In this document: positions 17,178-25,385 of the stretch, one piece after another
How the letters are laid out: every line of letters begins with the position of its first letter
Position numbering within the stretch: the first letter of the stretch is position 1
Source of the DNA: Acidimicrobiales bacterium
GTDB lineage: Bacteria; Actinomycetota; Acidimicrobiia; Acidimicrobiales; Ilumatobacteraceae
Reading direction: 5' to 3'
Assembly (NCBI GenBank): GCA_030828465.1
Contig: JAURCL010000001.1
Location: 45,668 to 109,667 of the forward strand
DNA length: 64,000 bases
Position numbers and translations under genes: made by a program
The notes under the pieces: generated by a model
Told to the model about the DNA's origin: nothing
What the model saw: the letters and a program-made list of their open reading frames with translations, nothing else
Databases searched by the model: none

Positions 17178-17717
17178 ATGGCGTTCGAACAGCTCTGGAA
17201 CGGGTGGCGGTCCGACTACGTGCAGGGGGTCCCGAGGGCTTCCGAGCCGCTCCGCGACGGGCAGTCGGTGTTCACCGCCATCCTGGAATCGGACGAGGCC
17301 GACGAGGAGACCCACATCGTCCACCGCGGAACGAGGTGCTTCGCCATCCTGAACGCTTTTCCGTATGCGTCGGGACACCTGCTCGTTCTGCCGTACCGTC
17401 AGGTCGGCGACCTGTGCGACCTGGAGGCCGGGGAAACTCAAGAACTCTGGGCGATCGTCACCGATGCGACGATCGCCGTCCGCTCGGCGTTCAGCCCAGA
17501 GGGTGTGAACATCGGGATCAATATGGGGCGCGCCGCGGGTGGCTCCATCGCTGAGCACCTCCACGTCCACGTCGTGCCGCGCTGGGTGGGCGACTCGAAC
17601 TTTATGACCTCGATCGCCAACACGAGGACGCTTCCGGTCGCACTCGACGAGACGGCGCAGCGTCTGCGGAGAGCGTGGCCCACTGCCGAGACAGGCCCTA
17701 AGGTCTCGGAATCATGA
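17178..17717 (+). CDS. HIT-family nucleotide hydrolase/phosphorylase (Ap4A phosphorylase-like)
   Basis: The 179-residue protein carries the histidine-triad motif HLHVHVVPRW at about 127-136. It also has the N-terminal LWNGWRSDYV signature of the subgroup that includes the M. tuberculosis Ap4A phosphorylase Rv2613c, which sits in the same place after thrS. By homology it would cleave dinucleoside polyphosphates such as Ap4A, which synthetases produce. It begins one base after thrS and overlaps the next gene as ATGA. Confidence 0.9.
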   Translation: MAFEQLWNGWRSDYVQGVPRASEPLRDGQSVFTAILESDEADEETHIVHRGTRCFAILNAFPYASGHLLVLPYRQVGDLCDLEAGETQELWAIVTDATIAVRSAFSPEGVNIGINMGRAAGGSIAEHLHVHVVPRWVGDSNFMTSIANTRTLPVALDETAQRLRRAWPTAETGPKVSES

Positions 17718-18265
17718 GCGGGAACCCCTCACCGCCCGCGGGCTCGACTCCCGGCGGCGATGACCACGTCGACGAGTTGCCCGACGACCTCGACCCATCC
17801 CTCGCCGCCGGCGCCTACCGGTTCCCCGATAACTCCCGGCGACGCGTGCCGGCCGTTACCTCCGTACTGATCGGAATTGTCGCGGTGGTGGTCGCGAGGA
17901 CAGCTGACTCCCCGTTGGTCAACGACGGTCTCGCGATCGGCGGTGCAGGTCTCATTCTGTTCGGTCTCTACGGTCTGCTCGCCGGTCCTCGAATGCGCCT
18001 CGACGAGACTCAGGCCCTGGTGCGTGCGCAGCAGGCGCTCGGGTTCCCGGTGGGTCACGCCTCTGCCCAGCAGGTCTGGCGTGGGCTTCTCAGTCGGCCG
18101 ACGTGGCGCGTCCTGGCTTACTCGTCGGAAGAGCCGCCACGGCGCCGAGGCTTGGTGCTCGTTGACGCGGTCGATGGGCGTGTTGTCGAGCACCTCGCTG
18201 AGGACAACGTCGAAGATTTCGAGGAGCGCGACGCGGATGCGGCGCCGGCAGGGGAGTGGAACTGA
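17714..18265 (+). CDS. Membrane protein of unknown function
   Basis: The 183-residue protein has an acidic, proline/glycine-rich N terminus (1-40) and two transmembrane helices (about 48-63 and 73-93). A cytoplasmic domain follows, with DETQALVRAQQALGFPVGHASAQQVWRGLLSRP and an acidic tail (EDNVEDFEERDADAAP). It sits between the HIT gene and the CDP-alcohol phosphatidyltransferase, overlapping both start and stop codons. That position suggests a role with the inositol-lipid enzymes. M. tuberculosis has no gene at this place as far as I recall. I do not recognise a family. Confidence 0.72.
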   Translation: MSGNPSPPAGSTPGGDDHVDELPDDLDPSLAAGAYRFPDNSRRRVPAVTSVLIGIVAVVVARTADSPLVNDGLAIGGAGLILFGLYGLLAGPRMRLDETQALVRAQQALGFPVGHASAQQVWRGLLSRPTWRVLAYSSEEPPRRRGLVLVDAVDGRVVEHLAEDNVEDFEERDADAAPAGEWN

Positions 18266-18990
18266 TGCTCGACGGAGCCTTCCGTGGCCCGGTGGACCGT
18301 GCCGTGCGACCGATCGGGCGCGCTCTGCGACGCACGGGACTCTCACCCGACCATCTCACCGTCGTCGGTCTGGTTGTGGCGGCGCTTGCCGCGGTCGCCG
18401 TCGCTGCAGGTCGCTTAGTCATCGGTCTGATACTCGTGATCGCCGCCGCCCTGCCCGACCTGTTTGACGGCGCGCTCGCCAAGGCATCGGGCACCTCGAG
18501 TCAGCGCGGGGCCTTTTTCGACTCCACCGTCGACCGGATCACCGACGCCATGCTGCTCGGAGGAATCGCGTGGTACCTCGCCGACGTCGACTCGCCGCGC
18601 GCGGCACTCCTACCCTTCGCCGTGTCCTCCGTCGCTTCGGTGATCTCCTATCAGCGCGCGAAGGCTGAGTCGCTCGGGCTCGATGCGAAGGGCGGACTGA
18701 TGGAACGCGCCGAGCGCATTGTGTTGCTCTGCATCGGGCTTCTTCTTGAGGCAGTCGGCCTCAGCGGATCGCTCACGGTCATCCTCTGGGGAATGCTGTT
18801 GCTCATCTCGATCACCGCCGTTCAACGGTTCGTCAAGGTGTGGCGTCAGGCGGAGGTCGCCCCGGTGGTCCAGGCTCGGATCGACCTGCGCCGTGAGCGC
18901 CGGGCAGAGCGACGTGAGTCGCGCTCGGAGCGGCTTGGAGCGCGACGCACCGTCGTGCAGCGTCGTTCCGGGCACGAGCGCCGTCGCTGA
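18265..18990 (+). CDS. pgsA: CDP-alcohol phosphatidyltransferase (phosphatidylinositol-phosphate synthase-like)
   Basis: The 241-residue integral membrane enzyme has the CDP-alcohol transferase signature D-x2-D-G-x2-A-x-x9-G-x3-D-x3-D, here DLFDGALAK followed by GAFFDSTVDR. The usual Arg of the AR pair is Lys. About five or six transmembrane helices follow, then a strongly basic tail (RRERRAERRESRSERL). In Actinobacteria the copy before patA and pimA makes phosphatidylinositol phosphate from CDP-diacylglycerol and inositol phosphate. Context supports that over phosphatidylglycerophosphate synthesis. The start overlaps the previous stop as TGATG. Confidence 0.85.
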   Translation: MLDGAFRGPVDRAVRPIGRALRRTGLSPDHLTVVGLVVAALAAVAVAAGRLVIGLILVIAAALPDLFDGALAKASGTSSQRGAFFDSTVDRITDAMLLGGIAWYLADVDSPRAALLPFAVSSVASVISYQRAKAESLGLDAKGGLMERAERIVLLCIGLLLEAVGLSGSLTVILWGMLLLISITAVQRFVKVWRQAEVAPVVQARIDLRRERRAERRESRSERLGARRTVVQRRSGHERRR

Positions 18991-18997
18991 TTCTCCG

Positions 18998-19891
18998 ATG
19001 AGCGCTCGGGTACCGGTGCTCCGATTGCGGTTTCTCGCGGCGATCTCAAGAGCGTTGCCGGCCCCGGTCCGACGCCGCGTACCGTCGCTCGCGGGCTGGC
19101 TCTCGTGGCTCGTCGTCACCCCTTCGAGGCGAGGTCTCCTCGCGTCGCATCAGCGCCGCCTCACCCCGGAGGCAGCCGAAGCGGAGATCTATCGGCGGGT
19201 CCGGGCCATGGTGGCCTCCTACACGCGGTACTGGATCGACACTCTGCGCCTGCCCGCGGTCAGCGAGGAGGAGAGCCTGCAATCCATCTCGGTCGAGGGG
19301 TACCACCACGTCGAGGATGCTCTCGCCGCGGGTCGAGGCGCCATCCTCGCTCTCCCGCATCTCGGCGGTTGGGAGTGGGCGGGACGTTGGCTCGCGGCGC
19401 GGGGGGTCGAGGTGGTGTCCGTGGTGGAACGCCTCGAACCGCCCGAGGTGCTCGACTGGTTCACCTCCCTTCGTGCCGACCTCGGCATCGTCGTGCATCC
19501 GGCTGGTCCCGACACGGTCGCCCGGCTCCGCGAGACCTTGGATCGGAACGGCGTCGTCTGCCTCCTCAGCGATCGTGATGTCACCGGAGGTGGCTACGAG
19601 GTGGAGTTCTGCGGCGAGGTGACTCGTCTTCCTGCTGGACCTGCCGTGCTCGCTTTGCGGACCGGCGCTCCGCTGCTTCCTACCGCCGTCTATCAGGTCG
19701 AGGGGGACCGTCACCTCGGGGTAGTGATCGATCCGATCGACACCTTGCGGCGAGATGGCTTTCGGCGTGACACCGAACGGGTCATGGCTGACCTCTCGAC
19801 GGCGCTTGAGGCCCTGCTCCGCCGAGCACCCGAGCAGTGGCACCTCTTCCAGCCGAACTGGCCGAGTGATCCGGGGTGGGTGGCGTGCTGA
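18998..19891 (+). CDS. patA: Phosphatidylinositol mannoside acyltransferase-like (PatA/HtrB family)
   Basis: The 297-residue protein belongs to the lysophospholipid/lipid A acyltransferase family. The catalytic H-x4-E motif is visible in LPHLGGWEWAG, and FCGEVTRLPAGPAVLALRTGAPLLP matches the acceptor-side block. In mycobacteria the gene between pgsA and pimA acylates the mannose of PIM. ATG at 18998 is eight bases after the previous stop; the in-frame extension to 18719 runs inside pgsA. Its stop lies inside the pimA start region. Confidence 0.85.
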   Translation: MSARVPVLRLRFLAAISRALPAPVRRRVPSLAGWLSWLVVTPSRRGLLASHQRRLTPEAAEAEIYRRVRAMVASYTRYWIDTLRLPAVSEEESLQSISVEGYHHVEDALAAGRGAILALPHLGGWEWAGRWLAARGVEVVSVVERLEPPEVLDWFTSLRADLGIVVHPAGPDTVARLRETLDRNGVVCLLSDRDVTGGGYEVEFCGEVTRLPAGPAVLALRTGAPLLPTAVYQVEGDRHLGVVIDPIDTLRRDGFRRDTERVMADLSTALEALLRRAPEQWHLFQPNWPSDPGWVAC

Positions 19892-20988
19892 GGGTGGGGA
19901 TGTTCTGCCCCTACAGCCTCACCGTGCCGGGCGGTGTACAGGCGCAGGTGCTTGGCCTGGCCGAGGAGATGCGAGGACGGGGACACGAGGTTCGCGTGCT
20001 CGGTCCCTGCGATGGGCCGCCGCCAACCACCTATGTGACGCCCCTCGGAAACAGCCTGCCGACCGCCGCGAATGGATCGATCGCGCCGCTCGCCCCGGAC
20101 CCATCAGCGGCTCTGCGCACGATCAGAGCTGTGCGTGACGAGGGATTTGATGTGTGGCACCTCCACGAGCCGCTCGCCCCCGGTCCCACCCTCACCGCGT
20201 TGACCCTCCACTCCCGGCCGATCGTCGGCACGTTCCACGCGGCAGGCCGGTCATCGAGCTACCGCTACCTCGCCCCGGTCCTACGGCGACTCGTGCGTCG
20301 GGTGGACCTCGGCGTCGCTGTCTCACCAGACGCACGGGCGCTGGTGCGGGGGTATCTCGGAGGCGAGTACGAGGTGCTCTTCAATGGCGTATCGGTGCCC
20401 CCGCGGCCGTCCGACCTGGAGGATGACGGTCGTTCCCATCTGCTCTTCCTTGGACGCCATGAGGAGCGGAAGGGACTCGAGGTGCTGCTCCGCGCCTTCG
20501 ATCGCCTCGAACGCGGCTCCGCCACGTACGGACGTCCGGTCCTCGACATCGTCGGTGACGGACCGGATACCGCACGGCTTCGGGGTGAGTACTCCGATCC
20601 GGATCGTTTCCGCTGGCATGGACGGGTGAGCGAGGAGACGAAATGGCGGCTCCTCTGGGGTGCTGAGGTGCTGTGCGCTCCCGCTCTGCGAGGGGAGTCC
20701 TTCGGTGTCGTGCTCTTGGAGGGCATGGCGAGTGGGGCGACGGTGGTCGCGAGCGACATCGACGGATACCGCAACGTCGCCACCGACGGCCGAGACGCGC
20801 TCCTCGTTCCGCCCGGGAGTGTCGAGAGACTGGACGAGGCGCTCCGCGCGGCGTTGATCGATGGCGAGCTGCGAAACCGGCTGCGGGTCGCCGGACTCGA
20901 GCGGGCGTCCGCATTCGCTATGTCGGCGCTAGCGGACGCCTACATCGAGCGATATCACCGGCTCCTCAATCGATCGCTCCCGAACTGA
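19885..20988 (+). CDS. pimA: GT4 glycosyltransferase, phosphatidylinositol alpha-mannosyltransferase-like
   Basis: PimA adds the first mannose to phosphatidylinositol from GDP-mannose on the inner face of the membrane. The 367-residue GT-B enzyme has the N-terminal GMFCPYSLTVPGGVQAQV, the LHEPLAPGPTLTAL segment, LFLGRHEERKGLEVLLRAF, and the E-x7-E motif in ESFGVVLLEGMASG. Residues match PimA better than generic GT4 enzymes. GTG at 19885 is chosen because it gives the usual short lead before the first strand; GTG 19876 is also possible. It ends the inositol-lipid module. Confidence 0.87.
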   Translation: MLRVGMFCPYSLTVPGGVQAQVLGLAEEMRGRGHEVRVLGPCDGPPPTTYVTPLGNSLPTAANGSIAPLAPDPSAALRTIRAVRDEGFDVWHLHEPLAPGPTLTALTLHSRPIVGTFHAAGRSSSYRYLAPVLRRLVRRVDLGVAVSPDARALVRGYLGGEYEVLFNGVSVPPRPSDLEDDGRSHLLFLGRHEERKGLEVLLRAFDRLERGSATYGRPVLDIVGDGPDTARLRGEYSDPDRFRWHGRVSEETKWRLLWGAEVLCAPALRGESFGVVLLEGMASGATVVASDIDGYRNVATDGRDALLVPPGSVERLDEALRAALIDGELRNRLRVAGLERASAFAMSALADAYIERYHRLLNRSLPN

Positions 20989-21013
20989 TCGGTCCCTCTC
21001 ACCGAGGCCGCCG

Positions 21014-21019
21014 TAGACT
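21014..21019 (+). promoter_or_regulatory. Probable -10 element before a leader ORF and the M48-like gene
   Basis: TAGACT is eight bases before the ATG of a 13-codon ORF (21028) and 46 bases before the ATG of the M48-like gene. By the window's spacing rule the transcript would begin at the short ORF. Confidence 0.42.
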
Positions 21020-21027
21020 CGCCCCGC

Positions 21028-21069
21028 ATGTCGTCGGCCCCCCTCGCCCCACGATCGGTTGACCGATGA
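21028..21069 (+). CDS. Putative 13-codon leader peptide coupled to the M48-like gene
   Basis: The ORF encodes MSSAPLAPRSVDR. Its ATG sits eight bases after a TAGACT box and its TGA overlaps the ATG of the next gene as ATGA. The position is the same as that of the pyrG leader ORF in this window. No internal Shine-Dalgarno sequence is visible before the downstream ATG, so coupled reinitiation is a plausible way for it to be translated. Chance remains possible for an ORF this short. Confidence 0.35.
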   Translation: MSSAPLAPRSVDR

Positions 21070-21893
21070 CCATCGATCCCGTCGCGCCGTCGCGTCGTCG
21101 TCGCCGGCTCCTCACGGCCTGCGCGACGATCACCATCGCCATCCCGATCGCCGTAGTCGGGGTGGTGATCGGCGTTGCTCTTGTGCTTTCGCTGCTCGTC
21201 GCAGTCGGACTCGGCCTCGCGAGCACCTCGCTCCTGTCATCTCGGGCGCAGTCCGCTGTGCTGGCGGTCACCGGCGCCCGCGAGCTCCGTGAGGACGAGT
21301 CTCCGCGATTGAGCGGGCTCGTTGAGGGCCTGTGCCTTACGAGCGGGGTGACGATCCCGGCCCTCCTCGCGATCGACTCGGAAACGCCGAACGCCCTCAT
21401 CGCCCGCCAGGGCGACGAACGCGCCTCGCTCATCGTCACGACAGGCCTTCTGCGCTCACTCAGCAGGATCGAGTTGGAGGGCGTGGTGGCCCATCTGCTC
21501 GCTCGGCTGAAGCGTCGCGAGGTGCGTGTCGCCACGGCCGCTGTGCTTCTCGCCTCCGGCCCCGTGTACGCGACGGAGCGTTCGGGAGCTGCAGCGTCCA
21601 TCGTGGCCACCGCGCTCCGGCCCGTTCGTCCGCTCGCCTCGCGTCTCAGGCTTGTCGTCTGTCCGCCTGCTGCGATCATCCATGCGGATGTCGACGGTGT
21701 CGGCCTCACCCGATACCCACCGGGGCTCATCGCCGCGCTCGAGCGGATTGCCGAGGCGCCAGCCGGGCCGCTGCCCGGCTCGCTGTCCACAGCGCAACTC
21801 TGGCTCGTGGAACCGGCCGTCGCGGCGGGATCCTCCGCGAGTGGTACCCATCCACCCCTGGACCAGCGCATTGCACTAATGAGGGAACTATGA
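21066..21893 (+). CDS. M48-family peptidase homologue with lost catalytic motif (pseudo-enzyme)
   Basis: The 275-residue protein has the layout of HtpX/M48 membrane peptidases. An arginine-rich N terminus and a long hydrophobic region of one or two helices (17-55) come first. The segments SGVTIPALLAI and NALIARQGDERASLIVTTGLL and the C-terminal HPPLDQRIALMREL are family hallmarks. The zinc site is destroyed: HExxH reads HLLAR at 143-147, and the third-ligand Glu before the AD pair is His206. A conserved LTRYPPGL follows. It cannot be a normal zinc protease. The stop overlaps the DUF3048 lipoprotein start as ATGA. Confidence 0.75.
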   Translation: MTIDPVAPSRRRRRLLTACATITIAIPIAVVGVVIGVALVLSLLVAVGLGLASTSLLSSRAQSAVLAVTGARELREDESPRLSGLVEGLCLTSGVTIPALLAIDSETPNALIARQGDERASLIVTTGLLRSLSRIELEGVVAHLLARLKRREVRVATAAVLLASGPVYATERSGAAASIVATALRPVRPLASRLRLVVCPPAAIIHADVDGVGLTRYPPGLIAALERIAEAPAGPLPGSLSTAQLWLVEPAVAAGSSASGTHPPLDQRIALMREL

Positions 21894-23047
21894 ACACCAG
21901 TATTTTTGGCTCTCGCGCACGCTCGCGTGGCCCGGTCCTGCTCGCTTCGCTGATCACCGCCTCGCTCATCGCGGCCGCCTGCTCCGGCGGTGACGAGGCG
22001 GAGGTGATCGAGCCGGCCGCCGAGCCGGCCGCGGACACGCCGGTTGAAACCACCGCGGTGGAGACCACGCTGGCGGAGACGACCACTACCGACGCGCTCC
22101 CCATGGAGACGCTTCCTGACATCACAACCACGACCGTTGTGGGCGAGCCCGAGTTCCGCATCCCGCTGCTCGGCACGATCGTCGATTCGGCAGACGCCTA
22201 TCCCGACCGTCCCGCCCTGGCGATCAAGATCCCCAACAACTCCAAAGCGCTACCCCAGACCGGGCTGAACGAGGCCGACATCGTCTACGAGGAGATCGTG
22301 AACGACCGGATCACTCGTTTCGCTGCGGTGTTCCATTCCGAAGGAAGTGAGCCGGTCGGGCCGATCCGCTCGGGTCGAGCCCAAGACATCGACCTGCTGT
22401 CGAACTTGAATGGGCCGCTCTACGCCTGGTCGGGCGGCAACGACGGCGTGACTCGTTTGGTGCGGGCCTCGACCTTCGTCGATCTCGACGGGCGCTACAC
22501 CAGCGGCTACTACCGTCGCGACGGCCGCGGAGGCGCGCCTCACAACCTCTTCTCCAGTACGGAGGCGCTCTGGTCGCACACTCCGGACGACTTCACGACT
22601 CCTGTCCCAGTGTTCCCGTACCTGCTCCCGGGCGAAACCATCACCGGTGATCCGGGGACCTCGGTCGAAGTGACCATGGACAGTGTGGATGCCCTGTGGG
22701 GTTGGGATCCGAACCGGGGGAGCTACTTCCGTTGGCAGGAGGGCGACCCGCACATGACCGAGCTGACGGGTCAGGTCTCCACCGAGAACGTCGTCATCAT
22801 GTTCGTCGATTACATCAGCGGTGTCGTCGACGCGCGGAGCCCCGAGGCGCAGACGACGGGCACTGGCCGAGTCATCGTTCTCTCCGAGGGCATCGCTCGC
22901 GAGGGCATCTGGACCCGTCCAGACAAGTACTCGGCGTGGGAGTTCTACACCGACGACTCCCGCACCACCCGCATCCCGCTCACACCGGGCAGGACGTGGG
23001 TGGAGCTGCCCCGCAACGATCCTGAGAACGTCGTTCTCAACCCCTGA
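21890..23047 (+). CDS. DUF3048 family lipoprotein
   Basis: The 385-residue protein starts with an arginine-containing n-region and a hydrophobic h-region ending in the lipobox-like IAAAC. It is therefore predicted to be exported and lipid-anchored. A Glu/Thr/Ala-rich linker (about 37-85) precedes the folded domain. That domain matches the DUF3048 (YerB-like) family, with ALAIKIPNNSKALPQTGLNEADIVYEEIVNDRITRF and the GPIRSGRAQDI block, then the second half with a W-rich Y-F-R-W segment. Function is unknown. It is coupled to the M48-like gene by an ATGA overlap. Confidence 0.85.
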   Translation: MNTSIFGSRARSRGPVLLASLITASLIAAACSGGDEAEVIEPAAEPAADTPVETTAVETTLAETTTTDALPMETLPDITTTTVVGEPEFRIPLLGTIVDSADAYPDRPALAIKIPNNSKALPQTGLNEADIVYEEIVNDRITRFAAVFHSEGSEPVGPIRSGRAQDIDLLSNLNGPLYAWSGGNDGVTRLVRASTFVDLDGRYTSGYYRRDGRGGAPHNLFSSTEALWSHTPDDFTTPVPVFPYLLPGETITGDPGTSVEVTMDSVDALWGWDPNRGSYFRWQEGDPHMTELTGQVSTENVVIMFVDYISGVVDARSPEAQTTGTGRVIVLSEGIAREGIWTRPDKYSAWEFYTDDSRTTRIPLTPGRTWVELPRNDPENVVLNP

Positions 23048-23102
23048 TCCCGCTCGGCCACCCAACCGGCGGCTCGTCAGGACGGTCGGCCGCGCCGGTC
23101 GC

Positions 23103-23108
23103 TAGATT
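23103..23108 (+). promoter_or_regulatory. Probable -10 element of pdxS, leaderless layout
   Basis: TAGATT is followed by six bases and the pdxS ATG at 23115. Confidence 0.5.
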
Positions 23109-23114
23109 GCGGCC

Positions 23115-24002
23115 ATGAATTCCGACGTCACCACCGGCTCCACTCCGATCAAGCGCGGCCTCGCTGAGATGTTGCGTGGGGGCGTGATCATGGACGTGGT
23201 CACTCCCGACCAGGCGCGGGTGGCGGAGGACGCGGGAGCCTGCGCCGTGATGGCGCTCGAGCGGGTTCCAGCCGACATTCGTCGCGACGGCGGGGTCGCT
23301 CGGATGAGCGACCCCGAGATGATCGAAGGCATTCAGGAAGCGGTGACCATCCCCGTGATGGCCAAGGCCCGCATCGGTCACTTCGTTGAGGCTCAGATCC
23401 TGCAATCCCTCGGTGTGGACTTCATCGACGAATCCGAGGTGCTCACACCGGCGGACGAGGCGCATCACATCGACAAGCTCGCCTTCACCACGCCGTTCGT
23501 TTGCGGGGCCACCAATCTGGGTGAGGCGCTCCGACGCATCTCAGAGGGTGCCGCGATGATCCGCTCGAAAGGTGAGGCGGGCACGGGCAACATCGTTGAA
23601 GCGGTCCGGCACCTTCGATCGATTCTCGGTGACATCCGTCGGATTGGCCAGGCAGACCCAGCCGAGATCTACGACTGGGCCAAGCAACTCCAGGCTCCAC
23701 TTCCGCTTGTACGCGAGATTGCCGAAACGGGTCGGCTCCCGGTGCCGCTGTTCTGCGCGGGCGGTATCGCGACACCGGCTGACGCCGCTTTGGCGATGCA
23801 ACTCGGCGCCGAGGCGGTGTTCGTCGGGTCGGGCATCTTCAAGAGCGACGACCCGGCGCCGAGAGCTCGCGCGATCGTTGAGGCGACCACGCACTTCAGC
23901 GATCCGTCGATCCTCGCCAAGGTGAGTCGTTCGCTCGGAGCGCCCATGACTGGGATCGGTATGGATGCCGTCACCGAGCGATACGCCGACCGCGGTTGGT
24001 GA
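23115..24002 (+). CDS. pdxS: Pyridoxal 5'-phosphate synthase subunit PdxS
   Basis: PdxS makes PLP from ribose 5-phosphate, glyceraldehyde 3-phosphate and ammonia supplied by PdxT. The 295-residue barrel has the family start [17 protein letters not shown], catalytic aspartate in VVTPDQA, Lys in [14 protein letters not shown] and the second lysine in [11 protein letters not shown] with [10 protein letters not shown]. The pair pdxS-pdxT is four bases apart. The same genes follow pimA in M. tuberculosis, with a few genes between. Confidence 0.97.
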   Translation: MNSDVTTGSTPIKRGLAEMLRGGVIMDVVTPDQARVAEDAGACAVMALERVPADIRRDGGVARMSDPEMIEGIQEAVTIPVMAKARIGHFVEAQILQSLGVDFIDESEVLTPADEAHHIDKLAFTTPFVCGATNLGEALRRISEGAAMIRSKGEAGTGNIVEAVRHLRSILGDIRRIGQADPAEIYDWAKQLQAPLPLVREIAETGRLPVPLFCAGGIATPADAALAMQLGAEAVFVGSGIFKSDDPAPRARAIVEATTHFSDPSILAKVSRSLGAPMTGIGMDAVTERYADRGW

Positions 24003-24006
24003 GCCG

Positions 24007-24633
24007 ATGGGCGCCGCCCTCCCGCAATCGACGGTCGGGGTTCTCGCGCTCCAAGGGGCGTTCTCGAATCATCTCTCAGCGCTTTCGACGCTCGGTGTCG
24101 CCGGTCGAGCCGTGCGTCGTCCCGTCGATCTCGAGGGTATTCAGGGCCTGATCCTCCCCGGAGGTGAGTCGACCACGATGTCGATGCTCCTCGACTCCTC
24201 CGGGTTGCGCGAGCCGATCGCCGACCTCCTTCATGGGGGTTTTCCGGTACTCGGCACGTGCGCGGGACTGATCCTTCTCTCGAAGCGGATTCACGATGGG
24301 CGCGCTGACCAGCGCGGGTTCGACGTGCTCGATATCGCTACGGCTCGGAATGCGTACGGTCGCCAAAACGAGAGCTTTGAATCGGCGGTGGAACTCTCGG
24401 GTGGGGGGTCGATTCCCGGGATCTTCATCAGGGCTCCGCGCGTCATGGAGGTAGGGCCCAACGTCGAGATCATCGGAACGCGGCATGGGGAGCCGGTGCT
24501 GGTGCGCGAGCGCTCGGCGATCGGCTGCGCCTTCCACCCCGAACTTTCGGGAGACCCGACCGTTCATCGGCTCCTCATCGATCAGATCGGCCGTAGCCTC
24601 ACGGCCGTCGCGGATGCTTCACAGGAGGATTGA
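24007..24633 (+). CDS. pdxT: Pyridoxal 5'-phosphate synthase glutaminase subunit PdxT
   Basis: PdxT hydrolyses glutamine and passes ammonia to PdxS. The 208-residue class I amidotransferase has VGVLALQGAFSNHLSAL, LPGGESTTMSMLL, the nucleophile in GTCAGLILLS, the NAYGRQNESFE block and the His/Glu pair in CAFHPELSGD. ATG at 24007 follows pdxS directly; an in-frame ATG at 23965 lies inside pdxS. It is two bases upstream of yebC. Confidence 0.96.
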   Translation: MGAALPQSTVGVLALQGAFSNHLSALSTLGVAGRAVRRPVDLEGIQGLILPGGESTTMSMLLDSSGLREPIADLLHGGFPVLGTCAGLILLSKRIHDGRADQRGFDVLDIATARNAYGRQNESFESAVELSGGGSIPGIFIRAPRVMEVGPNVEIIGTRHGEPVLVRERSAIGCAFHPELSGDPTVHRLLIDQIGRSLTAVADASQED

Positions 24634-24635
24634 GC

Positions 24636-25385
24636 ATGTCGGGCCATTCGAAATGGGCGACCATCAAGCACAAGAAGGGGGCCGCCGACAAGGCTCGCGG
24701 CAAGCTTTTCGCGAAGCTCGCCCGCCAGATCGAGGTTGCGGCTCGAGCTGGAGGCGGAGACGTCGATTCGAACCCGACGCTCAGAACCGCGGTCGCCAAA
24801 GCCAAGGGCGCCCAGATGACCAACGACGCGATCGACCGCGCGATCAAGCGTGGCACCGGCGAGGCCGGGGCCGACAACTACGAGGCGATCACCTATGAGG
24901 GCTACGCGCCCGGCGGGGTGGCTCTGCTCATCGAGGTGCTCACCGACAATCGGAACCGCACGGGCGCCGAGATCAGGAACGTGTTCACGAAGATGGGTGG
25001 GTCGATGGCTGAGCCTGGGTCGGTCAGCTGGCAGTTCCACCGCCGCGGAATCGTGCTGGTCGATGGCGCCGCCGCCGAGGACGACCTTCTCGAAGTGGTG
25101 CTCGAATGCGGCGCCGATGATTTGGCCGATGAGGGGGGAGCGTGGAGGATCGCTTGCGAGCCCTCGGCGGTCGCCTCGGTTCGCGACACCCTTGAGGGTC
25201 GCGGTTTCGGTGTGATCGCAGCGGACTCCCCGATGGTGAGCGACAACCTGGTGCCGGTCGATTCGGTCGAGGGCGCGCGCTCGGTCGTGCGCATCATCGA
25301 GGCGATGGAGGACAATGACGATGTGCAGGACGTCTACTCCAACTTCGAGATGTCGGATGAATTGCTGGAGGCGGCGACCTCATGA
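24636..25385 (+). CDS. yebC: YebC/TACO1 family protein
   Basis: The 249-residue protein starts with the family signature SGHSKWATIKHKKGAADKARGKLF. It also has GPTLRTAVAKAKGAQM-like text (here NPTLRTAVAKAKGAQM) and YEGYAPGGVALLIEVLTDNRNRT. YebC proteins act in translation, helping ribosomes through polyproline stretches, and some were earlier described as DNA-binding regulators. The gene commonly precedes ruvC, as here with one peroxiredoxin gene between. ATG at 24636 is preferred to TTG at 24630; AGGAGGA lies just upstream of the start. It overlaps the next gene as ATGA. Confidence 0.96.
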   Translation: MSGHSKWATIKHKKGAADKARGKLFAKLARQIEVAARAGGGDVDSNPTLRTAVAKAKGAQMTNDAIDRAIKRGTGEAGADNYEAITYEGYAPGGVALLIEVLTDNRNRTGAEIRNVFTKMGGSMAEPGSVSWQFHRRGIVLVDGAAAEDDLLEVVLECGADDLADEGGAWRIACEPSAVASVRDTLEGRGFGVIAADSPMVSDNLVPVDSVEGARSVVRIIEAMEDNDDVQDVYSNFEMSDELLEAATS

